Below, one piece after another: positions 9,704 to 17,886 of a stretch of 64,000 bases of DNA. This DNA comes from JAFLCL01 sp039809495 (GTDB lineage: Bacteria > Myxococcota_A > Polyangia > Polyangiales > Sandaracinaceae): positions 1 through 64,000 of the forward strand of contig JBDHVC010000003.1 of NCBI GenBank assembly GCA_039809495.1. The letters run 5' to 3'. Both the position numbers and the translations under genes were made by a program. The notes under the pieces are model-generated. The model did no database searches. It was not told the origin of the DNA and was given only the letters and a program-made list of their open reading frames with translations. The first letter of the stretch is position 1, and every line of letters starts with the position of its first letter.

Positions 9704-9876
9704 GCGCCCTCCCGCGCCCCGCGAGCTGACAGCGCGCGTCGCTCGACGTTGAAGAGGCGGCGGCGCCGCGCGTCTCTGCGCTCTCGCGTTGGCCGTTGAC
9801 GACGAGCCGGACGTTTGGCGTCATAGAGGCGCTCGTCACGCGCGACGAGCGACCCCGCGATCGAGGATCGAGGCAC

Positions 9877-10872
9877 GTGACGAGGCCGCACCACGACTCC
9901 ACCTCTTCGAGCGCTCGCGCGTGGGTCGCGCGCCTCGTGCCGGCGCTCGCGCTCGGCTGCCTCGTCCTCGTCCTCGCGCCGGGCTTCGCCGCGCGCGGGC
10001 AGCTCGCCGATCGCACCGCGATCATCCGGGTCCTGCGCGAGAGCCGCGACTTCCGCGCGCGGATCCGCGCCGCGATGGCGCTCGGCGCGAGCGCCGATCC
10101 GTCGATGGCGGCCCCGCTCGCGACGGCGCTCACGGACGAGAACCCGGCCGTGCGCGCCGCCGCCGCCGAGGGGCTCGCGCGGATCGGAGGGCCGACGCAG
10201 CTCGGCGCCCTGCACGCGCTGTCGCGCGATGGGACGCCCCAGGTGCGCGACGCGGCCACGCGCGCCATCCGCGCGATCGAGAGCCGCGTGGAGGTGCACG
10301 AGTCGCTCCGCTCGAGCGCGCCGACGCCGGCCGGGCCAGGCGCCGTCGTCGGCGCGAGGCCCCCACCGGCCTCCACCCAGCCGCCGACCTCGGTGACGAT
10401 CCCTCCGATCCGGTGGGCCGACACGCGCTACGTCGTCGTGCTCGGCTCGATGGAGAACCGCAGCGGCTATCCGCACGATCCGCTCGCCGCCGTGCTGCGG
10501 AGCGAGGTGACGCGGGCGCTCGGCGAGGTGCGCGGGGTCGGCATCCTCGCCGGCGCGCCGACGAGCGAGGAGGCGAGGGAGATCGATCGCCGCAGGATCC
10601 GTCGCTTTCGCCTCGACGGATCGATCCGGACGATGCGCCCAGAGGCGGGGCGCGATCTGCGCGTGCGGTGCGAGGTCAGCCTCATGCTCCTCGACGATCC
10701 CGGGCTCAACCTGCGGGCGGCGCTGAACGGCGCGGCGACGGGCTCCGAGCCCCTGCGGAGCGGCGCCGCCCGGACCACGCAGGAGCGGCTGCTCGCCGAG
10801 CGCGCGCTCCAAGGCGCGGTGCGGAGCGCGATGAACGGCGCCTCGCGCGCGCTCGCGGGGGCGCAGCGCTGA
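9877..10872 (+). CDS. Exported HEAT-repeat protein
   Basis: From the GTG at 9877 (purine-rich GAGGATCGAGG just upstream) this is a 331-residue protein. A signal peptide or anchor (LVPALALGCLVLVLAPGFA) is followed by two to three HEAT-like helical repeats (IRAAMALGASADPSMAAPLA, VRAAAAEGLARIGG, VRDAATRAIRAIE). A Pro/Ala linker then leads to a C-terminal alpha/beta domain of about 150 residues (RYVVVLGSMENRSGYP ... FRLDGSIRTM). HEAT repeats are protein-binding scaffolds. The C-terminal part resembles lipoprotein-type domains that assess cell-envelope parts, but no specific role can be assigned. Confidence 0.8.
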   Translation: MTRPHHDSTSSSARAWVARLVPALALGCLVLVLAPGFAARGQLADRTAIIRVLRESRDFRARIRAAMALGASADPSMAAPLATALTDENPAVRAAAAEGLARIGGPTQLGALHALSRDGTPQVRDAATRAIRAIESRVEVHESLRSSAPTPAGPGAVVGARPPPASTQPPTSVTIPPIRWADTRYVVVLGSMENRSGYPHDPLAAVLRSEVTRALGEVRGVGILAGAPTSEEAREIDRRRIRRFRLDGSIRTMRPEAGRDLRVRCEVSLMLLDDPGLNLRAALNGAATGSEPLRSGAARTTQERLLAERALQGAVRSAMNGASRALAGAQR

Positions 10873-10886
10873 CGGCGCGCCGTCAG
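10869..10886. terminator. Bidirectional terminator-like palindrome holding both stop codons
   Basis: CTGACGGCGCGCCGTCAG is a perfect 18-bp palindrome lying exactly between two convergent genes. The plus-strand stop TGA (10870-10872) and the minus-strand stop (10883-10885) are both inside it. There is no T-tract, so intrinsic termination is uncertain. Confidence 0.6.
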
Positions 10887-11530
10887 AGCGGGGTGATGCG
10901 GAGGTTGTCGAAGTGGACCTCCGCGTCCCAGTCGTTGAACGCGAAGTGGTCGTGCCCGCGCCCCTCGAGCGGATCCGGGTCGGTCATCGACACGAGCTCC
11001 TCGTCGTCGACCCACGCCGTGATGGTCTGGCCCCGCCGCTCGACGCGCACGTGGTAGGTGCGCCCCGGCTCGACGCGCCGGCCGCGCGCCTCGACGCGAT
11101 CGGCGCCGTGCTCGTCGAGGCGCGCGAGCACGTTGAGCGAGTTGCTCCAGCCGCCGAAGATCACCACGTAGCTCGTCGCGGTGTAGCTCTCGGTCGTCGC
11201 GCGCGACGTGCCGTCGCCGAAGACCTCGCACTTGATGTCGCCCTCGGGGCTCATCGAGCGCACGTCGAACTCGATCCGCGCGTCGCGCGGCAAGACGCGC
11301 CGCAGCCAGAGGGGGCGGTTGCGCGCGTTCCGGATCACGAGCTCGCCATCGACGATGCGCCAGGACGCGCCCGTGTTGTTCCAGACGTCGCCGAGCTCCG
11401 TCCGCTCGAAGTCGTCCGAGAAGCCCGCGCCGCCGATCGCGGGATCCCCCTGGGGCGTGCACGCCGCGAGGGCGAGCGCGAGCACGAGCGCGGTGGAGGC
11501 GAGAGCCGATCGAGGAGGACGACGCGTCAT
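10883..11530 (-). CDS. Lipoprotein with concanavalin-like (DUF1080-type) domain
   Basis: This 215-residue protein has a lipobox (LALAAC, Cys about 24). A beta-rich domain follows: FSDDFERTELGDVWNNTGASWRIVDGELVI, later FDVRSMSPEGDIKCEVFGDG and VRVERRGQTITAWVDDEEL, ending EVHFDNLRITPL. This is the pattern of jelly-roll, LamG/DUF1080-like domains that bind or cleave glycans. No catalytic residues are obvious. The lipoprotein signal predicts anchoring to the inner or outer membrane. Confidence 0.8.
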   Translation of the reverse strand: MTRRPPRSALASTALVLALALAACTPQGDPAIGGAGFSDDFERTELGDVWNNTGASWRIVDGELVIRNARNRPLWLRRVLPRDARIEFDVRSMSPEGDIKCEVFGDGTSRATTESYTATSYVVIFGGWSNSLNVLARLDEHGADRVEARGRRVEPGRTYHVRVERRGQTITAWVDDEELVSMTDPDPLEGRGHDHFAFNDWDAEVHFDNLRITPL

Positions 11531-11589
11531 CGGCGCGAACGGTAGCACGGCCCACGCGCGGCCCAGGGCGTGTGGCGCGCTCGACGCGC

Positions 11590-12129
11590 ATGGGACAGCA
11601 TCGCGACGTGCTCCGCCTCCCCGCGCTCGCGCTCACGCTCTCCCTCGCCCTCTCGCTGCCGCTCGCCCGCGCGAGCGTCGCCCGCGCCGACGACGCCGAC
11701 GGCGAGCGCGCGAGCGCATCGAGCGCGCCGAGCGAGCCGGGCCTCACGTGGCAGCCAGGGCCCGCGCCCGAGCTCTGGGCCGCGCCCGCGGTGAGCCTCT
11801 CCCTCGGCGGCCTCTCGCTCCTCGCGGCGATCGTGCTCGGGCAGGTCGGCAACGCGAGCTACCACGAGGCGATCGACCCCTCGACGACGCAGACGCGGGC
11901 GGCCGAGCTCGGGCGGATGCTGCCGGATCTCGAGCTCGGCGCGAACGTCCTCTATGGCGTGGGCGCCGGCCTCGTGACGATCGGCGCGATCTGGCTCGTC
12001 GTCCTCCCGTTCTCGCAGCACCCGGCGCCGACCGATCGCGCGAGCGCGAGCGCGAGCGCGAGCGTGAGCGCGCCCTCGCTCCACCTCTCGCTCGCTCCCG
12101 GCGGGCTCTCGCTCGGAGGCAGCTTCTGA
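11590..12129 (+). CDS. Exported membrane protein, unknown
   Basis: This 179-residue protein (an in-frame GTG at 11572 would add 6 residues) has a signal peptide (LPALALTLSLALSLPLARA), two hydrophobic helices (AVSLSLGGLSLLAAIVLGQ and LYGVGAGLVTIGAIWLVVLP) and a Ser/Ala-rich tail. It overlaps the next lipoprotein gene by one base (TGATG), so the two are likely co-translated. No family is recognised. Confidence 0.7.
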   Translation: MGQHRDVLRLPALALTLSLALSLPLARASVARADDADGERASASSAPSEPGLTWQPGPAPELWAAPAVSLSLGGLSLLAAIVLGQVGNASYHEAIDPSTTQTRAAELGRMLPDLELGANVLYGVGAGLVTIGAIWLVVLPFSQHPAPTDRASASASASVSAPSLHLSLAPGGLSLGGSF

Positions 12130-12590
12130 TGCGGCTCCCCTCGCTCCGCCCGAGCCTGCCCGTCGCGCTCGGCTCGCTCCTCGTCGTCGGCTGCGCGTTC
12201 GGCCCCGTGTCGCTCGAGGGGCGCGCGTGCCGGAGCGAGGACGACTGCATCGCCGGGTACGCGTGCTCCGACGAGGGGATCTGCGAGCGGCTGCCCGACG
12301 CCGGGCGCCCCGACGCGGGGCGAGCGAGCCGCGACGCGGCCCCCGCGCTCGACGCGCCGAGCGACGACGACGCCGCGCTCGACGCGGCCCCGATCGCGGA
12401 CGCGCCCGAGCCGATGGACGCGGGCGTGAGCGACGACGCCCCGGAGCCGGCCGACGCAGGCTCCCTCGACGACGCGGGCTCCCTCGACGACGCGGGCTCC
12501 CTCGACGACGCGGGCTCCCTCGACGACGCGGGCGCGAGCGACGACGCGGGCGCGAGCGACGCGGCCGACCTCGAGGACGCGCGCGGCTGA
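12129..12590 (+). CDS. Asp/Ala-rich lipoprotein
   Basis: This 153-residue protein has a lipoprotein signal (lipobox VVGC, Cys about 22), a small Cys-containing knot (CRSEDDCIAGYACSDEGIC) and a long Asp/Ala/Gly linker with four exact DDAGSL-type repeats. The Cys spacing is that of the small disulfide modules common in myxobacterial surface proteins. It is probably a surface-exposed, flexible anchored protein. Coupled to the upstream membrane protein. Confidence 0.75.
   Translation: MRLPSLRPSLPVALGSLLVVGCAFGPVSLEGRACRSEDDCIAGYACSDEGICERLPDAGRPDAGRASRDAAPALDAPSDDDAALDAAPIADAPEPMDAGVSDDAPEPADAGSLDDAGSLDDAGSLDDAGSLDDAGASDDAGASDAADLEDARG
12461..12532 (+). repeat. 18-bp tandem repeat, four copies
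   Basis: Four perfect, contiguous copies of CTCCCTCGACGACGCGGG encode Asp-Asp-Ala-Gly-Ser-Leu units in the lipoprotein linker. The period keeps the reading frame; the copies are identical at nucleotide level, so the expansion is recent or conversion-maintained. Confidence 0.95.
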
Positions 12591-12669
12591 TCCGCGCCCT
12601 CGAGCCGCGGCGCGCACCCGCCCCGATCCACGCGACCCTCACGCCCCACCCGATCCCACGCGGAGCCCC

Positions 12670-14064
12670 ATGACGAGCCGCTCATTCCCCGCGACCACGC
12701 CCGGCCTCGCGGCCCTCTCGGGCCTCGCCGTCTTGGCGACGACGCTCGCGCTCGCCGCCTGCGAGCCGAGCGCGCCCGCTCCGGAAGGAGGCGACGCCGG
12801 CCACGCGCTCGACGCGGGCGCTCGCGCCGGGCTCGACGCGCTCGCCGACGCCTACTGCCCCGCGATGGCCGCCGCGTACTGCGCGCGCGTCGAGGCCTGC
12901 GGGTGCGCGGCCATCGCCGGCTATCCGGCCGACTGCGCCGCGCGCTACGAGGCGAGCTGCCGCGGCTCGCTCGAGCGCTACCGCGCGCCGGTCGAGCGCG
13001 GGGAGGCGCTCGTGCGGCTCGACGGCGTCGCCGCCTGCGTCGAGACCCTGACGCGCTTCGCCGAGGGCTGCCTGGCCGTCCCGAGCGACGTCGAGGCCGC
13101 GCGGTGCGCCGTGCTCAGCCGCCCCGAGGGAGCGCCCGCGCTCGGCGGCGAGGGCGAGGCGTGCGGGGGCGAGCGCGCCTGCGGCGAGGGGCTCCGCTGC
13201 GCCGAGAGGAGCTGTCGCCGCGGGGCCGCGGCGGGCGCGGCCTGTCGAGACGCGCTCGACTGCGAGGCGGAGCTCGACTGCCTCGAGGGGCGCTGCGCGG
13301 AGCTCGACGTGAGCAGCGCTGGCAGCGCGTGCGCGACGACGGAGGCGTGCGCGCCGGGGCTCGGGTGCCTCGCGTCGGCGGCGCGCGCGTGCCGCCCGAC
13401 CGCCGTCGGCGACGCGTGCCGCGAGGAGAGCGACTGCGCGAGCGGCATGGTCTGCGTCATCGAGGCCGAGGGCGAGCCGGGGCGCTGCGCGCTCGCGCCC
13501 TCGAGCGGAGCGCCGTGCTTCGACGAGGTGACGTGCGCGCCTGGGCTCGCGTGCGTCGAGGGCCTCTGCGCGGCCGAGCCTGGGCTCGGAGAGCCGTGCG
13601 CGATGGGACCCCTCGGGCCCGTCGTCTGCGCGGAGGGCCTCGCGTGCGTCGCGCGCGTCTGCAGCGCGCCGCCGACCGAGGGCGAGACGTGCGCGCTCGG
13701 CGTCCCGCACTGCGCCGACGGCCTCGGCTGCGTCTTCGAGGGCGCGGACAACGTGTGCCGAGCCCGCCGCGGCGAGGGCGGGACGTGCGACGGCGACGAG
13801 GTCTGCCTCGACGGGCTCTACTGCGACGTCCACCGGAGGACCTGCGCGCCCGCCCTGGCCGCGGGAGAGCCCTGCCGCGATGGGAACGAGTGCGGTCGCG
13901 AGGGCGCCTGCGTCCTCGACGCGAGCGCCACGCTGCGCTGCGCGCCGAGGCCGCGCGAGGGTGAGCCCTGCCTCCTCGACGAGTGCCGCGACGGGCTCGC
14001 GTGCCGACGCGTCGCCGAGCGCGGGAGCTGCGCCCCCGCGTACTGCACCGCGTTCTTGTTCTGA
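12670..14064 (+). CDS. Cys-rich multi-repeat lipoprotein
   Basis: This 464-residue protein has a signal peptide with lipobox (TLALAAC, Cys about 31). A helical Cys-bearing domain (about 55-150) is followed by about eight to nine modules of 25-35 residues of the form G-x2-C-x5-C-x2-GL-x-C-x-x-x-x-C (examples: CAPGLGCLASAARAC, CADGLGCVFEGADNVC, CRDGLACRRVAERGSC). Such disulfide-rich repeats are widespread in myxobacterial surface lipoproteins of unknown function. No enzyme motif is present. It follows the Asp/Ala lipoprotein by 79 bp. Confidence 0.8.
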   Translation: MTSRSFPATTPGLAALSGLAVLATTLALAACEPSAPAPEGGDAGHALDAGARAGLDALADAYCPAMAAAYCARVEACGCAAIAGYPADCAARYEASCRGSLERYRAPVERGEALVRLDGVAACVETLTRFAEGCLAVPSDVEAARCAVLSRPEGAPALGGEGEACGGERACGEGLRCAERSCRRGAAAGAACRDALDCEAELDCLEGRCAELDVSSAGSACATTEACAPGLGCLASAARACRPTAVGDACREESDCASGMVCVIEAEGEPGRCALAPSSGAPCFDEVTCAPGLACVEGLCAAEPGLGEPCAMGPLGPVVCAEGLACVARVCSAPPTEGETCALGVPHCADGLGCVFEGADNVCRARRGEGGTCDGDEVCLDGLYCDVHRRTCAPALAAGEPCRDGNECGREGACVLDASATLRCAPRPREGEPCLLDECRDGLACRRVAERGSCAPAYCTAFLF

Positions 14065-14097
14065 CAGCGCGTCCGGGCCGCTCCGAGCGCGGGCGGC

Positions 14098-14448
14098 TCA
14101 GCGCTCGCCGAATTCGTCGACGAGGGCGCGCATCGTGCGCCCCACGCACGCGCCGTCGCAGCGCCCCGCGAGGTAGCCCGAGCCGCACGCGCGCAGCTCG
14201 CGGATGACCTCGAGGAGCACCTCGGCCTCCTCGCCGTGCGCCCGAGCGGCCGCGCCCGTCTCGCGCTCGGCGGCGGCGAAGTCCTCGACGGCGGAGACCA
14301 TCGTGTTCGCCATTCGATCGGCGTCGATCTCGCCGCGCAAGAAGCGGGGGCCGATCGACACGGCGCGACGCACCGTCGCCCGCATCCGCTCGAGCTGGGT
14401 CTTCGCGGTGCGGATCTCGTTCTTCTCCACGCTCACGTTCGCAGGCAT
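14098..14448 (-). CDS. Small helical hypothetical protein
   Basis: This 116-residue protein is largely helical and charged (SVEKNEIRTAKTQLERMRATVRRAVSI), has no signal peptide and has two Cys near the C-terminus (RACGSGYLAGRCDGACVGR). The ATG at 14448 has AGGAGGAG about 8 bp upstream, a strong ribosome site. Unknown function. Confidence 0.7.
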   Translation of the reverse strand: MPANVSVEKNEIRTAKTQLERMRATVRRAVSIGPRFLRGEIDADRMANTMVSAVEDFAAAERETGAAARAHGEEAEVLLEVIRELRACGSGYLAGRCDGACVGRTMRALVDEFGER

Positions 14449-14575
14449 CGGGGCTCCTCCTCTGGGTGAGGGCGCTCGGCTCTCGGGTCGGCGGTCCGAT
14501 GGCGGGATCGCGAGGCTCGCGCGGGAGCGTCGCGGGTGAGCCTACCCCCTCGGCGCGTCGGCCGCCGCCGCGCGA

Positions 14576-15295
14576 TCAGAAGCGCTCGACGTTCGGTCGC
14601 ACGTCGAGCTCGAGCGTCCACGCGGAGCGCGGCTGCGCGTGGAGCTGCCAGTAGGTCTCCGCGAGCGCGGCGGGGTCGAGGAAGGTGTCGGCGCCGCGTT
14701 CGGGGAGCCGCGCGCGGATGCGCTCGCCGTCGATCATGCCGTCGACGACGACGTGGACGACGTGGACGCCGCGCGCGCCGAATTCGCGAGCGAGGCTCTG
14801 CGCGAGCGCGCGCAGGCCGAACTTGCCGACGGCGAGCGCGGAGAAGCGGGCGCCCCCGCGGACCGACGCCGTCGCGCCGGTGAAGAGGATCGTGCCGCGC
14901 CCCCGCTCGAGCATCGCGGGGAGGACCTCGCGCGAAGCGAGGAAGCCCCCCTGACAGTTGACGCGCCAGGCCGCCTCGAACGCGTCGGGCGTGAGCTCGA
15001 GCGCGCCGGCCATCACGAAGGCGCCCGCGTTGTAGACGAGCACCTCCGGATCGCCGAGCGCGCGCCGCACCTCGGCGAACGCGCGCGCGACCGACTCGGC
15101 GCTCGCCGCGTCGCAGTCGAAGCCCTCGGCGCGGCCTCCAGCGCCGCGGATCGACGCGAGGATCGGCTCGCGGTGCTCGCTCGAGCGCGAGAGGAGCGCG
15201 ATCGCGTGGCCCTCGCGCGCGAAGCGGGCGGCGAGCGCGGCGCCCAGGCCCGGGCCGACGCCGACGATGACGGTGGTGGGATGCGCGGAGGTCAT
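14576..15295 (-). CDS. Atypical short-chain dehydrogenase/reductase
   Basis: This 239-residue SDR has a Rossmann dinucleotide motif (VIVGVGPGLGAALAARFA, residues about 9-26), the NAG motif (LVYNAGAFV) and a conserved lysine helix (ALAVGKFGLRALAQSLA). The catalytic Ser region reads TGATASVRGGARFSALAVGK: the Tyr of the usual Tyr-x3-Lys is absent, as in a subgroup of SDRs with a RGG-x-F block. It may bind NAD(P) but use different chemistry or be non-catalytic. ATG 15295 puts the glycine motif at the normal distance from the N-terminus. Confidence 0.85.
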   Translation of the reverse strand: MTSAHPTTVIVGVGPGLGAALAARFAREGHAIALLSRSSEHREPILASIRGAGGRAEGFDCDAASAESVARAFAEVRRALGDPEVLVYNAGAFVMAGALELTPDAFEAAWRVNCQGGFLASREVLPAMLERGRGTILFTGATASVRGGARFSALAVGKFGLRALAQSLAREFGARGVHVVHVVVDGMIDGERIRARLPERGADTFLDPAALAETYWQLHAQPRSAWTLELDVRPNVERF

Positions 15296-15393
15296 GGCGC
15301 GGTTCTGCCAGAAGCCTGCGCGTCGAGCCACGCGCCCTCCGCGCGCTCGGACCGACCGATCGGCGAGGCGCGCGTGCGCGGCTGCGCGCGCCG

Positions 15394-16707
15394 TCAGAGG
15401 AAGGTCAGCCCGAGCGAGATGACGACGCCCGAGACGACGAGGACGACGAGGCAGTAGCCCATCACGTCCTTCGCGTGGAGGCCCGCGATCGCGAGCGCCG
15501 GGAGCGCCCAGAAGGGCTGGATCAGGTTCGTCCACGCGTCACCCCACGCGACCGCCATCGCGTTGCGCGCCATGTCCGCGTGGAGCGCCTGCGCGGTCTC
15601 GATCACGACCGGCGCCTGGACGGCCCACTGGCCCCCTCCCGAGGGGACGAAGAGGTTGACGAGCCCGGCGCTCATGAACGTGTAGAAGGGCAGCGACTCC
15701 GCCGTCGCGAACGAGACGAAGAAGCGCGAGATCGTCACGGCGAGGCCCGACTGGAGCATGATCGCCATGATCCCCGCGTAGAACGGGAATTGGAGGACGA
15801 TCCCGCCCGTCCCTGCGATGGCCCGCTCGAGCGCCGCGAGCAGCCGCCGCGGGCTCCCGTGGAGGAGGATCGCGAGGAAGAGGAACGCGAAGTTCACCGT
15901 GTCGAGGTTGAGGCTCGCGTGGCCCGTGGCGATCCCGTGCCCGAGGTACGCGAGCCCGACGAGCCCCGCGCCGACGCCGAGCGCGCGGCTCTCCTCGAGC
16001 CTGCCCGCCGGGGTCGAGGCGCCCTCGCGCTCGGGCTCCTTCGCGCGCTCGAGGCGCTCGGGATCGACGAGGACGCTCTCGGCCTCGGGCGGGAGCATCA
16101 GCCAGTTGACGAGCGGCACGATCACGACGAGCGCGACGACGACGCCGAGGTTGAAGCTCGAGAAGATCGTGCGCGAGGTCGGGATGACGCCGATGCGATC
16201 GGCCGCGAAGTGCCCCTCGGTCGCGATGGTGAGCGGGATCGAGCCCGAGAGCCCGCCGTGCCAGATGAGGAAGCCGCTATAGGCGCTCGCGATGAGGAGG
16301 CGGTAGTCGACCCGCACGCTGCGCGCGACCTCGCGCGCGAAGATGGCGCCGACGACGAGGCCGAACCCCCAGTTGAGGAAGCTCGCCGCGAGCGCGACGA
16401 GCGTCACGACGATCACGGCCGATCCGGGCGAGCGGGCGAGCCGCGCGAGCCGCTCGAGGCCACGCGTGACGAGCGGGGTGAGCGCGAGGAGCGTGCCCGT
16501 CACGAGCACGAGGATCATCTGCATCGTGAACGAGAGCAGGCCCCAGAAGCCCTCGCCCCACATCGCGAGCACCTCGACGGGCGTCTCTCGCTCGAGCCCC
16601 ATCGCGGCGAGCGCGGCGAGCGCGGTGAGGACGAGGACGAAGACGTAGGGGTCGGGCAGGTAGCGCTCGACGAGCCGGACCGAGAGGCGAGTGAGGGCGC
16701 GGAGCAT
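15394..16707 (-). CDS. atoE: Short-chain fatty acid transporter, AtoE family
   Basis: This 437-residue protein has about 11-12 hydrophobic helices. Diagnostic segments include FVLVLTALAALAAMGLE, SFLNWGFGLVVGAIFAREVAR, LIWHGGLSGSIPL and NLFVPSGGGQWAVQAP, all typical of the AtoE/TIGR00366 short-chain fatty acid transporters. It should be an inner-membrane permease for acetoacetate or butyrate-type substrates. No ato catabolic genes are adjacent. ATG 16707 was chosen since upstream open sequence is non-hydrophobic filler. Confidence 0.9.
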   Translation of the reverse strand: MLRALTRLSVRLVERYLPDPYVFVLVLTALAALAAMGLERETPVEVLAMWGEGFWGLLSFTMQMILVLVTGTLLALTPLVTRGLERLARLARSPGSAVIVVTLVALAASFLNWGFGLVVGAIFAREVARSVRVDYRLLIASAYSGFLIWHGGLSGSIPLTIATEGHFAADRIGVIPTSRTIFSSFNLGVVVALVVIVPLVNWLMLPPEAESVLVDPERLERAKEPEREGASTPAGRLEESRALGVGAGLVGLAYLGHGIATGHASLNLDTVNFAFLFLAILLHGSPRRLLAALERAIAGTGGIVLQFPFYAGIMAIMLQSGLAVTISRFFVSFATAESLPFYTFMSAGLVNLFVPSGGGQWAVQAPVVIETAQALHADMARNAMAVAWGDAWTNLIQPFWALPALAIAGLHAKDVMGYCLVVLVVSGVVISLGLTFL

Positions 16708-16782
16708 GGCGTTCGAGGAGGGCGAAGGGGCGGTGCGCTCGAGCGCCTCGCCGCGTCGTGGCGCGCCATGGTAGCGTGAGCC

Positions 16783-17571
16783 GTGATCGATCGGGCTCGA
16801 CTCGGGACGCTCGCGCTGGCGCTCGCCATCGGCTGCACGGCGCTCACGACGACCGCGGCCGCGCGGGCTCAGGAGGAGCCGCTCCAGGCCGCGAACGGCG
16901 CGGCGATCTACCTCGGGTCGCTCGAGGGGGTGCTGCTCCTCTCCGTCCCGATCAGCGCCGCGATGGTGGCGACCGCCACGAGGCACTCGGACGTCGCCGT
17001 GATGTTCTGCTTCGCCTCCCTGCCTCTCTGCCAGCTCGTCGCCCCGAACACCTTCCTCGACGCCCTCGCCGCGACCGCCATCGCCATCGCGGACGCGCTC
17101 GCCATCCTCGTCGTCCCGCCCATCTTCGGGGGCGTCGGGGGAGAGAGCGGCTGGGACGCGGACGGCTCGCTCGTCCTCACGACGGGGTTCAACGGTCTGC
17201 TCGAGGGCGCGCTCCTCGGCGGGGGCGTGACCGGGCTCGCCGGGGCCGGCGACGAGGTCGGGATGCTCGTCTTCGGCCTCGCGCTCGGCGCGGCGGGGAC
17301 GACCTACGGCGCCATCCGCCACACCGAGCTCACGCACGATCCGCGCGTCGGGGTCGAGGCGCACTTCCTCATGTGGTCGCCGCCCGTCGCGATGCTGCTC
17401 GCGGGCGTCATCGGCGCGATCGCCGACGTGCCGACGGACGTGGGCATGCTCATCGCGGGGCTCCTCGGGCTCGCCGCGCAGGCGATCAGCGTCGGCTTCG
17501 CGGAGGCCGCGCTCGCCGAGCCTGTCGCGCCGCTGGTGGCGCCGCTCCGGATCGACGGACTCGCGCCTTGA
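16783..17571 (+). CDS. Exported hydrophobic protein, unknown
   Basis: This 262-residue protein starts at GTG 16783. It has an N-terminal signal peptide (LALALAIGCTALTTTAAARAQ) and six or so hydrophobic Gly/Ala-rich segments with two short polar loops (GESGWDADGS and RHTELTHDPRVGVEAHF). It may be a multi-pass membrane protein. No family is recognised. It is the last chromosomal gene before the tRNA scar. Confidence 0.65.
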   Translation: MIDRARLGTLALALAIGCTALTTTAAARAQEEPLQAANGAAIYLGSLEGVLLLSVPISAAMVATATRHSDVAVMFCFASLPLCQLVAPNTFLDALAATAIAIADALAILVVPPIFGGVGGESGWDADGSLVLTTGFNGLLEGALLGGGVTGLAGAGDEVGMLVFGLALGAAGTTYGAIRHTELTHDPRVGVEAHFLMWSPPVAMLLAGVIGAIADVPTDVGMLIAGLLGLAAQAISVGFAEAALAEPVAPLVAPLRIDGLAP

Positions 17572-17671
17572 GCCACGCCGCACGCCGAGGCGTCGCCGAC
17601 GCGGATGGGCACCTGATCCGGCAGCTCGCCGTCGGACCCTCGCCCACGTCGAACCCACGACGCTCGTGAGA
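17572..17671. other. Chromosomal flank of the island
   Basis: These 100 bp between the last chromosomal gene and the tRNA fragment hold no gene or clear hairpin that I can support. The gene-free stretch continues through the tRNA fragment and the repeat cluster to about 17886. Confidence 0.6.
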
Positions 17672-17725
17672 TAGCCGAGGAGGGACTCGAACCCTCACAC
17701 CCTCGCGGATAGCGGATTTTGAATC
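17672..17725 (-). tRNA. tRNA-Leu(CAA) 3' fragment, attachment-site scar
   Basis: On the minus strand the sequence reads an anticodon loop TTCAAAA (anticodon CAA) and its 3' stem TCCGC. A class-II variable arm follows with stem ATCC/GGGT and loop GCGA, then a T-arm GAGGG-TTCGAGT-CCCTC, an acceptor 3' strand CTCGGCT and discriminator A. The matching anticodon 5' strand, D-arm and acceptor 5' strand (AGCCGAG expected) are absent: upstream the sequence diverges two bases before the loop. This is a 3' tRNA remnant, the typical result of a tyrosine recombinase crossing over in an anticodon loop. Chromosome lies on its 3' side and the island on its 5' side. Confidence 0.88.
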
Positions 17726-17807
17726 GAGGCCAGGGGTCTCGTCCAGGCGCCAACCCCCATGAAAACGGGGCGATCAGCGATCGAGACGACACGGGTTGCG
17801 ACGCCTG

Positions 17808-17838
17808 GGACCACTTCAGGACCCCTTCGGACCATTTC
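17808..17838 (+). repeat. Three tandem GGACCAYTTC direct repeats
   Basis: GGACCACTTC (17808), GGACCCCTTC (17819) and GGACCATTTC (17829) follow each other at 11 and 10 bp, one helical turn apart. They lie between the attachment scar and the polymerase gene, a position suited to arm-type recombinase sites, Rep iterons or an operator. The helical phasing is seen; the function is inference. Confidence 0.6.
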
Positions 17839-17886
17839 GCGTCGCGGGTGAATACCGTCCCGCGCACCCCCTACTGCCGCGCGTGG

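Noticed and set aside
6693..10424. 1243-residue open frame on the minus strand
   Set aside because: Runs antisense through the amidase, glycosylase and HEAT genes and ends in a shifted copy of ruvC; composition is Arg/Ala-rich shadow.
15394..17658. N-terminal extension of the AtoE-like protein to 754 residues
   Set aside because: The upstream part is charged Arg/Asp filler overlapping the divergent gene; AtoE proteins begin near residue 1 of the 437-residue form.
17672..17760. Intact tRNA-Leu, or tRNA-Leu interrupted by a group I intron
   Set aside because: No D-arm or AGCCGAG acceptor strand is found in the next few hundred bases, and the whole anticodon loop is kept, so the usual intron site between anticodon bases is not used.
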